The notes beneath the pieces were generated by a model. The model searched no databases. It saw nothing but the letters and a program-made list of their open reading frames with translations, and had not been told where the DNA came from. Below, in pieces: positions 14,099 to 25,901 of a DNA stretch of 64,000 nucleotides; the stretch's first letter is position 1; each line of letters opens with the position of its first letter. Source of the stretch: Enoplosus armatus (lineage: Eukaryota; Chordata; Actinopteri; Centrarchiformes; Enoplosidae); NCBI RefSeq assembly GCF_043641665.1, contig NC_092189.1:12740833-12804832 (forward strand), written 5' to 3'. The position numbers and the translations under genes were made by a program.

Positions 14099-16361
14099 AT
14101 GGCCTCCATGGCGTGGGGCTGCATCACCGACTTCTTCACCTATGAGACCACCAAGTCTGTGGTGGTCAAGAGCTGGTCTGTGGGCATCATCAACCGTATC
14201 GTACAACTGCTCATCATCGCATATTTTGTCGGGTCAGTTGATTTGTGTTTGACTTTTTTTTTTTTTTTTTTTGCATGTTTTGTGGGTGATTGTGATTCCT
14301 TATTATCTGTCCATCCCAGGTTTGATTCTTTGTGAAACTGCGTAGTAAAGCCAGCTCCACAGAACACATTGTGGACAGTTTTCCCTGGAATAGTGTTTCC
14401 TGTTAACTGTTTACAGTTTCCAAATGGCTAGATACTGTATGTGTTTAGTGTTAAAATAATTTCCTTTGCCCCCCTTTAATTTTAGACTAAAGGAAAAGTG
14501 AAATAAAACTGTAAGCTGTGCCACACCTGCTCAACATCCCCTTTCCTAAATTATCAAACAGCAGGACAGCGGTGAAAGAAAAGCTCAGATCCTTTACTGA
14601 AGTAAGAGTAGCAATACCACAATGTAAAAATACTCCACTACAAGTAAAACTCCCGCATTCAAACTTGTGCTTATGTAAAAGAAAGGATGTAGTATCGGCA
14701 ACATGTAATTAAAGCATTAAAAGTAAAAGTACTCTGCAGCAGAATGGGCCCTGTCACATTATTAAACATGAAATTATTTGAGGATTATTGCTGATGCATG
14801 AACATGTCAGCAGCATTTTACTTGCATTTGGGTAGTTTGAGGTTAAAAAGTAATTATAGCTGTTAAATAAATGTAGTGGGGTGAAAAGTACTGTAGTGCT
14901 GTAGAAGTATAAAGTAGCATAAAATGACTGGGAAATGCTGGGAAAATCTGAGGCTTAGCTCTGTGACTCGAATTGATACATGAGAGGCACAAACTGGGGC
15001 TCCCTTTGTCAAACAAATAAAGAAAAGGTAAAAATAAAGAAAAGGTATACATGAGTGGGGGAGGAATAGTTATCTGAAAGAGATAAGAGAGTTTCACACA
15101 GGACAAACACATTTTAAGCCTGAATTTGATATAAAAAGTGTGAGGAGTTTCAGTTAATTGTGTCCAGAAACAAGACTCTTCATCTTCTCCTTCAACTGAA
15201 CTCTTGAGCTGCTGTTGAATCTTTTGTGTCGTGTCATTTGTCCTGCAGCTGGGTCTTCATCCACGAGAAAGCTTATCAGGTGATCGACACCGGCATCGAG
15301 TCCTCTGTGATGACCAAAGTAAAAGGCTACGGTTACCATCATGGCCATGTGATGGATGTGGCCGACTACGTCTCTCCCCAACAGGTGTGTGACCCTGATT
15401 ACATGTGGTCTTGTCTGAGGGAAACTATCAGGCAGATTACACACATAACCTCTTTAAGGTGGAATGACAGTTGTGGTGGTGGTTTGTGATGCATGTGAAG
15501 CATCTGAGAGTCAGTATCTGAAGTTAGTGTGAGTCCATAATACCACTGTTCATGCAGAAACTGTGGTTATGTGTTTATTTGAATCATTTTGATCCATTTT
15601 TCTATGTGCTATATGAGGCACATTTTGTCCATTGGATAGCATTACATAAAGGTATCATACATGTTCTGCTGTGTTTCAGGGTGCAGGTGTGTTCTGCATC
15701 ATGACCAAACTCATCATCACAGAAAATCAGTTCCTAGGAAGATGTGCAGAGGTGAGGACACACTCAAATCACTAGTTACCAGTCAGTTTCAGTGGACTAA
15801 TTACATTTGAAGCACTTCATGGGCTGGCTCCGAGCTATATTACTGAACCTTTGGTTCCCTCTTAGTGCAACCTAATGTTTGCCCAAAGTGTTATTTTTCC
15901 AGGGAATGTCTTATCTGTTATACATCTGTTATTCTACTATGTTCATTGTATTGTATTTCTTTTGTGTACCTGATTAACTTGTGTTGAAGAACTGCGGGAA
16001 ATTGCACAGCTAGTTCTAGTGGGGTGCCGGCTTCTAGGCAGATACAAGACAAGACGATGAGAAAGATTGGGAAAGCTGCACACTCCGATGCAACCATTTA
16101 ATTTAACTTAGATTGACTATTTAGATTGATTATGGCAAACTTTATTATATAAATACATATATACTTTCAGTACAAAATCCAACAGTCACCTGACAAGGAC
16201 AGGTGTTTCAAGTCAGATCTCTTAGGCAAATCAACTTGAAAGACACAGAAGTCCTTAGAAAGGCCAATTTAAGGAAGGCTGTGCAACAAAAACATGGTCA
16301 CGTATCTTCTAACTTACTTGCTTACTTTGTTACCATGTGTACTATTGAAGGTTTCAATAGG

Positions 16362-16445
<84 letters not shown>

Positions 16446-17665
16446 CAGTTTATGAAGATGTTTAATTGTACCAAAGATGAACACTGCCACAAGCATTTCG
16501 GCTCCATCCTTTCCAATGGTGAGTCTAACAACATTGTCACAATGTTACCTGAACACGTGGAAGCAAACTAAGTATGCTCATTATCATCCTCCTCCAAACA
16601 CGAAAAGACTGCAGAGGCTGAGTGCTTAACATGCAAAAAATCCAGCGAACATTAAGGTGCTCTTGAACACCCAGTATCGGCTGATGCATCGTTCGCCTTA
16701 CTCCACGAAGTCTCCATCATCCCTGGTAGAAGTTTTACGTTACTGCAACCCTTCAGTCGAGTGGTGCACCGCTGCTGGTTGACTGCTCATCTGCATTTTT
16801 GTTGCTGCCACAGTGTCTCCCTGAAAATGTTCTGTCTCTTGGTCGAAGCAAGAATGGCTCAGAAATAACCAGCTTCTCCTCCATTAGCGTTGGCAGTTTC
16901 TGTTCATCTTTGAGGTCAGATTCAAGGCCTGCTGGCAGAGTTAAATATAAATGGAAAAGCCAAAGTTGTAAAAAGCTGTCTTGAAAGCAATCGACCCGTG
17001 CTGAAGTTTTTACAAACTGCTGAAGTAATACTAGAAATATGTATGTATATATATATACACACACCCTATGTGTAGATGTTTTTATGGTATTATTGCATCT
17101 TTAAAATTGTTGAGTAGGATATTGTTTATAGAAGGTAGACTATGCTTCAGATTCATGGGGGATGCTGTAGAGTCATTCTTGATACTACCACCAGGTGAGG
17201 TCAAAGTAAAACATTTTCAAAATAAAGTCAGGTGTATACATAACCATTGTTCAGTGTAACGTTACTTTGCCATCAGGAACCTCAGTTTCTGGCCACATTA
17301 AAAGATTGTCTGTTGATTCTGATGAGTTAGTTCAGCCAATCAGAAATACTTTATTGATCCCGGGGGGGGGGGGTAAACAAAATCAGTAAACAAAGCAGCA
17401 AACAAACAGCAAGAGCAAAAACCAGGAGGTAAGTTACATCTTTCCACATTCACATAAGTGATGTAGTGGGTGGAAACTTTTCACAGAGATGTGCAAAAGG
17501 CTGCTTACTCTTGGCAGCCACTGTATCCCTTTAACTATCCTCTCCTTCTGTCTTACACACCAGGCGTTATAACAGGCGTTTGCATTAAACCCCCTGATGA
17601 CTCCGAGGGTCGGTGTGAGATTGAAGGATGGTGTCCAGCCGAGAATGATGAAGTCAAGATGTAAG

Positions 17666-17719
<54 letters not shown>

Positions 17720-17889
17720 ATATGTTTGTGCACCAGAAGACATTTCCCTCATTGAAAGCCTCAATTGTCATCCTCACCCCTCCTTCTCTGTCAACATCCT
17801 CTCCAGCACACCGATGCTGGATGTGAACAACTTCACCATCTTCATCAAAAACAGTATTCGCTTTCCATTATTTGATGTCACCAGGTAGG

Positions 17890-17923
<34 letters not shown>

Positions 17924-19752
17924 TCTCAAACGTAAGCAGCTGAATTGTAACTACATGCTCTATAAAGAACTGATCATAAACAAGAAATCTTTCTCTCTCA
18001 GAGGAAACTTTCCCACCACAATGACGTCCAAACAGATCAAGAACTGTACCTACCACCCGGAGACAAACCCCTTCTGCCCCATCTTTCGTGTGGGGGACGT
18101 GCTGAGCTATACTGGGCAGAGCGTGGTTTCCCTGGCTGACAAGGTCTTATCTGTTCTCTATCTTCTATCCTTCCTCAACATTTCCTTCACTACATCCTCA
18201 AGGCTAAAATGTTGTACACAGCATGCTGCACAGGATAGGAGTAGGAGGAGGGTTGTACTGTCATAAAGGATAAACCCAATTTAAATAAAGTGTCAAAGAG
18301 TTTCAGGTCTAGTTTCATTTCACACATGAGACTATAAACAAGGACCCCTTCCTCACCATCATTCCCTTGTCCGATCTCATGGTCACGTCAGAATTTAAAA
18401 TGGAAAAGATTAGTGTCAAATAGTCGGTGTGAGTACGTTTTTGCATCAAGACTTTGGTGAACTTCGTGCTGTTGACCAATAGCAATAGCTGTGTGACCTT
18501 ACCCTGATTATTGTAAAGAGGTTGAGCAAATAAAAAGCAGGCTGAATCTGAACACTAGTGGTTGCCCTCTTATTTACCACATACTCCTCCTCCATGTCTT
18601 CCAGGGTGGAGAAATAGGAATAAACATTGAGTGGAAGTGTAACCTGGACCTGGACATTGAATATTGTGTCCCCAAGTACTCTTTCACGCGACTGGACGCA
18701 CCTTTTGCCAAGAATGCCGTCTCCAAAGGCTACAACTTCAGGTAGCAAGGTCGATTTTTTCCTCTTGATGTCTACTCAATCTTTTTATTCCTTTTCAATC
18801 TCGCTCACTTTTTTTCTTCTCTTTGAACGCAGATTTGCCAAATATTTCAAGACAGAGAATGGGACTGATTTTCGGACACTTCACAAAGCATATGCAATCC
18901 GCTTTGATGTTATGGTCACTGGCAGTGTGAGTTGTGTTTACCACGTGAGAGTGGTATCAATCTTCTCATTTTACTCTCAACAAGACAGCAAATAATTATT
19001 ATTTTATTTAACATTTATATTTAATAAGTATTTCCCAAATTGTCAAACTATTCCTTTAAAATCTCCATGACTGTAAATGTTTAGCATATTGAAATCATCA
19101 TCAGCAAGTTGTGCAGAACACCGTTCTTTTTTTGAATATTATTATTATTTAATTTGAATGTAAATATTCTGGAGACAGCACTTCTGTCTGGGACATTATG
19201 TCACCTGAACTGACTCCATCTCTTCCTGCTGATCTCTTCCAGGCAGGAAAGTTTGACACAATCCCAACACTCATCAACTTGGTAGCTGCCTTCACCTCTG
19301 TTGGACTGGTAGGAATTTCTGATTGGGCTAAAGATGATTTAAAGAATGTATTTTTCTTGTCGCTGACAGCTTTCATTTTTATCTGTGTCGGCAGGGTACG
19401 GTTCTCTGTGACATTATCTTACTGAACTTCCTGAAAGGGGCAGATCAGTACAAGGCCAAGAAGTTTGAAGAGGTAATGCGTTTTTTATAATGCACTTTGC
19501 ATTTTAACTGCCAATAAGTATAAACAGGGATGGCAGAGTGACTTTGACCAAGAGATTTAGTCCAGGTGAGATTTCCTCTGAGAGCTTCATCACAGATTTT
19601 TCTTCATTGTATTTTTCATCCAGGTGTCAGACGCTCAGATAGAAGCGTCGCTGGCTCAGAGCCCAGGCAGCCAGCTGTCGCTCAAACCAGGCATCAAGAG
19701 CTCCTACGACTCGGGAGCCATTTCCCTCGCCACCTCTGACCAACCCATGTGA
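14099..19752 (+). CDS. p2rx3: P2X purinoceptor 3 (ATP-gated cation channel)
   Basis: Trimeric plasma-membrane channel opened by extracellular ATP; in mammals P2X3 serves sensory neurons. Twelve exons join to 410 codons: 14099-14232, 15249-15384, 15680-15751, 16449-16518, 17564-17660, 17807-17884, 18002-18143, 18605-18741, 18833-18926, 19243-19308, 19395-19472 and 19624-19752. Twelve exons is usual for P2X genes. The N-terminus has the conserved TYETTKS phosphorylation motif. TM1 runs through [22 protein letters not shown]-site residues are present ([27 protein letters not shown]), as are the ten ectodomain cysteines, plus one extra Cys in GVFC. TM2 lies in the last third ([19 protein letters not shown]), followed by [13 protein letters not shown]. 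The tail [14 protein letters not shown] resembles the P2X3 end. An internal ATG at 14108 has equally good context. Position next to ssrp1 matches human SSRP1-P2RX3, which favours p2rx3 over p2rx2. The a/b paralogue is unresolved. Confidence 0.93.
14560..14945. repeat. Dispersed teleost repeat (CTCAGATCCTTTACT type), p2rx3 intron 1
   Basis: It begins with CTCAGATCCTTTACTGAAGTA and continues with AAAAATACTCCACTACAAGTA and further AAGTAxAAGTA-type segments to about 14945. A second copy of the same family is at 27010-27550. Non-coding; recognised as a common percomorph repeat. Confidence 0.7.
15795..16060 (+). repeat. LINE retrotransposon 3' fragment in p2rx3 intron 3
   Basis: Bases 15808-15861 can be read as [18 protein letters not shown], which resembles the C-terminal end of fish non-LTR reverse transcriptases (motif xALHGLAPxYI). 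The frame closes soon after and only this scrap of ORF remains. The downstream part is AT-rich like a 3' UTR. It is a dead fragment. Confidence 0.5.
16366..16445 (+). repeat. (TG)n microsatellite at p2rx3 exon 4 acceptor
   Basis: About 40 TG units run directly into TTCAG, the 3' splice site of exon 4 (exon starts 16449). No other polypyrimidine tract separates the repeat from the AG. Confidence 0.97.
17335..17440. repeat. Dispersed retroelement tail (CTTTATTGATCCCGGG type)
   Basis: AATACTTTATTGATCCCGGG followed by a G run is a terminus seen repeatedly in teleost retroelements. It lies in p2rx3 intron 4. Confidence 0.5.
17671..17716. repeat. (CA)n microsatellite
   Basis: About 23 CA units starting 11 bases after the donor of p2rx3 exon 5. 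Confidence 0.95.
17894..17922. repeat. (CA)n microsatellite
   Basis: About 14 CA units starting 10 bases after the donor of p2rx3 exon 6. Two successive p2rx3 introns therefore carry CA tracts just inside the 5' splice site. Confidence 0.93.
18942..19064 (-). repeat. Dispersed repeat end (TTAAAGGAATAGTTTGACA type)
   Basis: The sequence GTATTTCCCAAATTGTCAAA followed by CTATTCCTTTAA is the reverse complement of the 5' end of a common teleost repeat. GGTATCAATCTTCTCAT at its left edge belongs to the same element. A related end is at about 21580-21642. Confidence 0.55.
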
Positions 19753-22092
19753 CTGACAACAACAACAATCTGGAGGAATCCTCTTTCTCTCTCTTTCCCT
19801 TTTTGCCTCTCGAGATGCATTATGCCTCTTCTGGTTGTCAGGATCCTGCAGTCAGTTTTAGTTCAGTACGTTTAAGGAATTGGGTAAAGAAGGACATCGT
19901 TGCTGGCATCTTCACAGTTTTGCAGCTAGACGTGGGAGTCAGAAGAAAAGAACTATGGCCTTGTAGCTCATAACATTAACCGTCCTGGTTAACAACACTC
20001 AGCAAAGTTTCCCTAAGAAAGATTTAAGATGAAACTCAATGAATGGCCAACTCTTCACCTTTTAACAAAGCTTACTTAAAACTACACTCAGGGAAACATC
20101 CAGTAGTAAAAATGAAAAAAAAAAAAGTATTTTATTGTAAGCAGTTTCATTGTACAAGACATTTTACAGCCTCTTAACTCCAATAAACTGCAACCTCCTG
20201 TTTGTCAGCCAAAATATTAAAGCTGCATAAATGCCCCTCTCGTTTTCCAGTTAGCTTTGCTCCAATGAGAATTTGAAAAACATGTTTAATACGAAAAAGA
20301 GTGTTGAGAATAAACTATTTGCGTAACATTTTGAAGTATTCCTCTTTCTTGTCACATGCACACACTCACCAAATGCCCTTCTTCTCTGTCCTGCATAAAT
20401 AAAAGCACTAAAGAGTCCCCTAATGGTGTAAAGACATGGTTAATAATGACGTGTGTGCGTGTGTGTGTGTTATGAGAGGGAGGGCAGCAGTGGGATAAAT
20501 GTGTGTGTATGGCTTGAGGTTTACAAATGGGCCATTATCAGTCCACTTCTGGGCGATGACGCACAGTAGGAGATGTTACTGTACTAATGATGCTTCCGGT
20601 GGTGCTGCTCCAGTGCTTTTATTTTTGTTATGTGTGTTTCACTATTGTGTCTTGTGTACCACTGCACTGTTTTGTTGGCTACGTATTGTATTTAAGTAGT
20701 ATTGCTAAAGCCAATAAAGTATATCTTATCTTATTTTATCTTATTGGATGAATGTAATTCGTCTTTTTGTGTTCGGACAATCCAAAATGAATCCAACCTT
20801 CTCTATTTATTTCTCTGGTTAACTCCCACGTTTTCATCTCACACATCCTGTACATTTTACCATCGTCCTCTCTCTGAGCCCCCCTTCCCCTCCCTTTGTT
20901 TCAAACTGTGACCAGGGCACTAATAGATCAGCTAAAGAGCCTCTTAATGGCTCCGACAGTGATTTACTGGAGAAGATAGCTGTGAAAGGAGGCCACGGAG
21001 GAATTGACAGCAGTTGGCAACAAAGTTTGATATACTAACTTAATCAGACAGATCAATATAATGCATGTACTGGAAATGACAAAATATGATACACAGTGCC
21101 ATGAAGTACTCTCTGAATGAAGCCTCTGGGCTTTGAAGCAAAGCTGCAGCTCGTCTGTGGTCAGAATGTTTCAGGAATACTATCACAGCATTTGAAGGAG
21201 GCCAAGAAGGACTGGATGTGTGTGCAGTTGTGAAACATGAAAAGCAGATAATGTCACTTCTTCAGATGAAGAATAGAAGAATTAATAAATGTGACTTGAT
21301 AATGAGGTAGCTGGAGGGTGTTTTTTTTTTGTTGTTGATTTTTTAAAATATGTTAAATATGTCTAGTTTTTCATGCAGAGGGGACAATGTAGACAAAATG
21401 TGGGTGTTAACACACAGCACCCTTGTCCGGGATAACAAGATGGTAGGATGGCACCAAAGCTACAGTACTGCTTTCAGTCGGTTAGCTTAGCTTAGCACAA
21501 AGACTAGGAACAGGGGGAAACCGCTAGCCTGGTTCTATCAAAAGAAACAACAAAACCAGCACATCTAAAATTCACAAAGTGTCATCAATCTTCTCATCGA
21601 AAGCGAAAAAGAGTATTTCCCAAAATGTCAAACCATTCTTTTAATGTTTGTCTTGACCTTGTGGCTCCACTCACATGGCAGCATCACTGTAGCTATAGGC
21701 CCAGTAAAAGCTTCAACAGAGGACAATAATATTGTCGGGCCGTACGATCCAATAAGGGATGACTGTGATGTGAAGTGAGCCCTCATGATGATAATAGTGA
21801 TGACTTTCAGAGTAACAGCTCTAACAAAATAGGATTTCAGGATTTCAAGAGTTGAGCAGTGAGCAGCAGACAATCAGGAACCACTGATGGTCTGCAGCCG
21901 CCACTGCTTTAGCTCCAACTCGTGTCTCCTTCCTCTTCTGGGGTTAATTTCCAGGATGGCCGGACAGGGAGCCATTACCAGGAGACAGAGTGAGTCAGTG
22001 ACAGACAGCAGAGCGGAGAGCAGTCTGCTGCTGTCCAGTGTGAGGAGGAGGAGGACAACACAATATTTCTAATAAAAGCTGGTGGAAGAATA
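19753..22092. other. p2rx3 3' UTR and intergenic region
   Basis: The p2rx3 3' UTR probably occupies the first part; AATAAA occurs near 20182. Around 20640-20745 the sequence ends in repeated CTTATCTTATTTTATCTTAT, like the tail of a retroelement. A dispersed repeat lies at 21478-21642. No further gene was recognised. Confidence 0.55.
21478..21642. repeat. Dispersed teleost repeat (GTTAGCTTAGCTTAGCA type)
   Basis: It starts GGTTAGCTTAGCTTAGCACA, includes CAGGGGGAAACCGCTAGCCT, and ends with GTATTTCCCAAAATGTCAAA. A second, longer copy of the TTAGCTTAGC part is at 57480-57720. The end sequence is the inverted complement of the family's usual beginning, which suggests terminal inverted repeats. 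Confidence 0.65.
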
Positions 22093-22098
22093 TTTATT
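22093..22098 (-). terminator. Poly(A) signal of the 22217-25901 gene
   Basis: On the minus strand AATAAA occurs about 120 bases after the stop codon at 22217 (plus strand TATTTATTCC). Confidence 0.6.
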
Positions 22099-22216
22099 CC
22101 AGCAACCAAAGCGACTCAACACTTATGGCAGTATATAATCCAGTCTGGACAAAACCTCTTAAATTAAAAGTAACAGGTGATGCTTAAACATCATAGTTCT
22201 TGTAAGTGCAGTTTCA

Positions 22217-25200
22217 CTATCTAGGCTTCCTCCCAGTGTTCCTCCTCTTCAGAGCCAGTATCCAGGCGGGGAGAGCAGCCCGACGTGCGGGTGCCGCCAC
22301 CATCTCTATCGCTGCCTGCTCCACCTCACCACCCTGCTCTATCACAGAGTCCTCATCTGATCCCGAATCCTCCTCTGAGTTTGTAAGATCCAGATCCAGA
22401 TCAGGAGGCGCTATGGTCACCACCTCCTCTGAAAAATGAACCCGCCGGTTGTCCTCAACTCGCCTCTGATCCAGATAAGATGAATGGAAGAAAGGAAAGA
22501 TGAAAAGAAAACAGCAAAGAAAGTAATTAATAAAATGTCATATTTACTTATATATTTACTTTACTATGTGACATTGATCGCTTTTTGAACAATTTACTTC
22601 ATCATGGACAGAACTATGTCAATCAATTACATTTAAGTGTAACCTGGAGAGTCAAATTTGAAGGGCCAAATGTAAATTAAACATATAAACTTTGTAATAA
22701 AGAAAAAGGGTAATGAATTAATATTTTTATGGGTTTGAATTAAACATTTCTTTCAAGGACATTACTATTTTTCCTTATTATTACTACCAATTACATACTT
22801 ATTTGCAACATACATCTCCCAGTTCCATTGTGCACTACTTACTAACTGTATACAGTGTGAATTCATCTGTAGTAAACTGTTTTACAGTTAGAATACAAAA
22901 AAGCAACATACTTTACTGTTTTACTACTTTCATAAATAAATTCACAATGCAAAGGCAAACAAACTGCGACTTTGTCTCTTTGTTACTTAAATTTCACAAA
23001 AGAGACGGCAAAATCATTTTCCAAAGAATTCAATAATTATTTGTTTTATGAGTTGTTTCTGGAGCCATTTCACCACCTGCTGTGAGCAAACTCTTTCATT
23101 TCCTTTGTGCATTGCATTGTGGGAGAATAGAGTCAGCAGCACACTCAAAAGTCAGACAATGACTATTTAAGGATACTATATTTAGTGACTTTCCGAGTGT
23201 GAACACTCAAACCTGCTTGAAATCAGCATGTAGTGTGGATGTGGGACACAGACATACTGTGTTGATGGCATTCATACATTTTATACCACAAGAAGGCAAT
23301 TACTTTTTATAACTTACCCTTTTTGTTATTATTTCCATGGAGGACTCTGAATTCTGCGATATGGAGTGTTTGAGGACACCCCTGGGTGCAGGAGCCAAAG
23401 GAGTAGAAGAAGTCGAAGAGAGAGATGGAGGAGAGTTTAGGATGTATAAAGGCATGACGTTATCATCTCTTGTTTCCTCCATCACATGGCCCAGTGAAGA
23501 TGTGGACCCCCCTGTGAGACGAGAGACAAGAGAGAGAGACAATTTCAGCTGACAACATTTAACCTCTGTCAACTCAAAAGCCTGAAATATGTGATTATGC
23601 AGAATAACACGTTGTTCTGACCTCTCCCTGCCTCTTTTCCATCACTTATATTCTCTGTTTGAAGCCTCTCGTTGCTCCTCTCAGCTGACTGATGCTGTCT
23701 CTTTCTGTTGAGGTGGACTCTGCTCTTCAGCGCTGAGTTGATGAGAATATCTGCAGGCTGCATTTACAAACAGATAACAGGGTGACCAACTCACATGTGA
23801 AATTAGAATTCATTAAAAACAAAGGTAGAGGTAGAGGTAATGTGCTTCTGGGTGTTTTCTTGTTTTAATATTAATTAGAGGAACATCTTTTTAATAAAAT
23901 GACTTCTGTTTAAATAGTAAATGACTGCTGGGTTATGCATCATAACCTGTACAAATGAAGGAGGTCTACGGGTGTGTCCGTGCTCCATTGGTTCTGACTG
24001 ATCATCCTGTACTGCAGCTTGTTTTCCTTCTGAGACATCCATGCTGACAGGCGATATTTGTGCCCTGCTGAAATCTGGACCTGATGATGACTCAGTGCCC
24101 CTGAAGCTCCACTGGCGGTTCACACCTCCTTGTTGGTTCAAAGTCGGAGATGATGGACCACTATCATGAGCATTTTGTGGGATTTTAAGTGGGCTCAGGG
24201 GCTCCTCTGATGGTCTCTGATTGGCTGAGGCGGCTGACTGGTTGGGGTTTAGGAACTTGGCCCACTCTTGACCCGTGACGATCTCCTCCAGTAAGCTAAA
24301 CGAGCCCAGGCCAAAGTCAAAGTCACTGGTAGACCTGCCACAAGAAAGGAGATTCTGTAAACGTGGACATTGTTACAGCACACAGAGATCCTGGTGTTGT
24401 CAATGTTAAGGCTTGTTTTTTACTTCTGTACTACCATTTGTTAATAATGAATCTGTTACTTTTAGCCCGTGATGATGTTTCCTTTTCAGGCATGAAAATC
24501 TCATGAGACTTATCGCAATGCAAAAGTGTGACTGAAGATGTCTGATGACAGATGCTGTCAGTGACAGGGGTGTGTTTGGCACATCGGAGGGAACAAATAT
24601 CAGCCCAAACTAATATCGCAGCTATGGCTGGAAACGTCTCAGAAATACCTCACATATCTCACTCCTGTTGCCTTACGGCTGAGAGACGAATCAACAAGAC
24701 CTGACTGTGAGAGCTTTTAGCTTCAGTGTTATGCTGACTTCAGTACTGGTTTAAGTGTAATTTTTACATTTTTAGGACAGTTTGTTGGTCGATTACCTCA
24801 TATGTCCTTCAATAAAGCCGTCGTCTGTGTGTGTCGCAGGGGTTTTACTGGGATCACTGCTGTCTGGTGACATGAGGGTCCTTTCTTCCTCCTTATTTGA
24901 TGTGTTCATGAGATTTTCTTCTGTCAATAGTTGGTTTTGAAGTGAAATCTGTGAAGCAAACAAGTTGCAGTTTCACTTAGAATTTTGACAATAAAAAATA
25001 AGTATCAAAACGCTCTACTCACTTCAGGTCCTTGCTCACTCTTCTGGTCTCCTCTCCCTCCTTCTTCTTTTCCCTTTTTGCCAAAACTCCCCGACCTGTC
25101 CTTCCACCTCTCCTTGATCTTCTGCGTCCATCTCCTCGTTTTATTCTCAGACGATCGCTGTTTTCTTCTAGAGCTGCTGTTTGTTGTTTCTTGGCCAGTC

Positions 25201-25901
25201 GGAGCAAACTGCATGTCTTTACTTTGTGGCGAAGCTCCAAATCCTCCATTTCCCATATGGAACACTTTATTCTCTAGACTTCCTGTGTTAAGATCTGCAT
25301 CTGTGGGCTTCAAGGACCACGTGTAGACTTTGTGCGTAAAACCCTGGTTCTGTCCCATGCTTGTTACAGCATCATTATTACTAGGGGTGTCTCTGCCAAA
25401 ATTCACCCTCTTCCCATCAGTCCCCTCAAAGGAAGTGATATCAGCATCCTTAAGTGATTGAGCAGGAAGCAGCTGCCCTGCTCCTGTTGGGGTGATGCCA
25501 GACTGTGTGGCCTGTCCCAACACACTGTTCTCACCCGTGTCACCATCAGTGTTGTCTTTCTGGGTGGGGGAGGATATGAGACCCTTGTCCACTTCACAGC
25601 CATGACCTTGTTGTTGTATTTCCTCACCTTTGAGGCCAAAGTTACTTTCCGCAGCAGAGATCCCAAACTCTTTGGAGGGGACACCATCAGTACCAAACTC
25701 AAAGCCATTTACAAGACTGTTGTTTACTTTCTGGACATTGGAGGCTCCCCTCTCTCCATCTTGCCCCCGTGTGGAAGCAGCTGTGATGGGTACAGGTGTG
25801 TGCAGGTATGCCTGGCCCTCTCTTCCCGGCTGGAGCTTCAGTCTCTGCAGCATGGACTGCAGCAAGGCCTGAGTGTCTGGTGGATTACGTGACTGAGACA
25901 T
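22217..25901 (-). CDS. Uncharacterised low-complexity protein with RVxF (PP1-docking) motif
   Basis: I do not recognise this gene. Six minus-strand exons join in frame: 25901-25023, 24948-24797, 24334-23947, 23757-23622, 23511-23318 and 22465-22217, giving 665 residues. The N-terminus MSQSRNPPDTQALLQSMLQR may form a short helix. The rest of exon 1 is Gly/Ser/Thr/Gln-rich, ending in a basic stretch (IKERWKDRSG, FGKKGK). Exon 3 has an ordered-looking segment, STSDFDFGLGSFSLLEEIV followed by TGQEWAKFL. Exon 5 ends with RGVLKHSIS. Exon 6 opens RRVEDNRRVHFSEEV, where RVHF (residues 591-594, bases 22433-22444) fits the RVxF docking motif for protein phosphatase 1. An acidic run (NSEEDSGSDEDSV) follows, then a basic end (PAWILALKRRNTGRKPR). 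No membrane segment or signal peptide is seen. A PP1-regulatory role is inference from the motif only. The ATG lies directly after an AG, so an upstream non-coding exon is possible. Confidence 0.8.
22800..23290. repeat. Degenerate DNA-transposon (MITE-like) remnants in intron 5 of the uncharacterised gene
   Basis: Segments such as CATTGTGCACTACTTACTAA, GCATTGCATTGTGGGAGAAT and GTAGTGTGGATGTGGGACAC resemble short non-autonomous elements common in fish. No ORF survives. The boundaries are approximate. Confidence 0.4.

Noticed and set aside
15795..16060. A functional reverse transcriptase
   Set aside because: Only about 18 codons of a LINE C-terminus remain before the frame closes.
14099..19752. 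Assignment as p2rx2
   Set aside because: The N-terminal [13 protein letters not shown] followed by [10 protein letters not shown], the short tail and the ssrp1 neighbour all favour p2rx3.
25458..25892. 144-codon plus-strand open frame
   Set aside because: Antisense shadow of exon 1 of the minus-strand gene at 22217-25901, whose multi-exon join is in frame.
22217..25901. Assignment as TNKS1BP1, the gene next to SSRP1 in human
   Set aside because: Length (665 versus well over 1500 residues) and visible motifs do not fit, and it lies on the other side of p2rx3.
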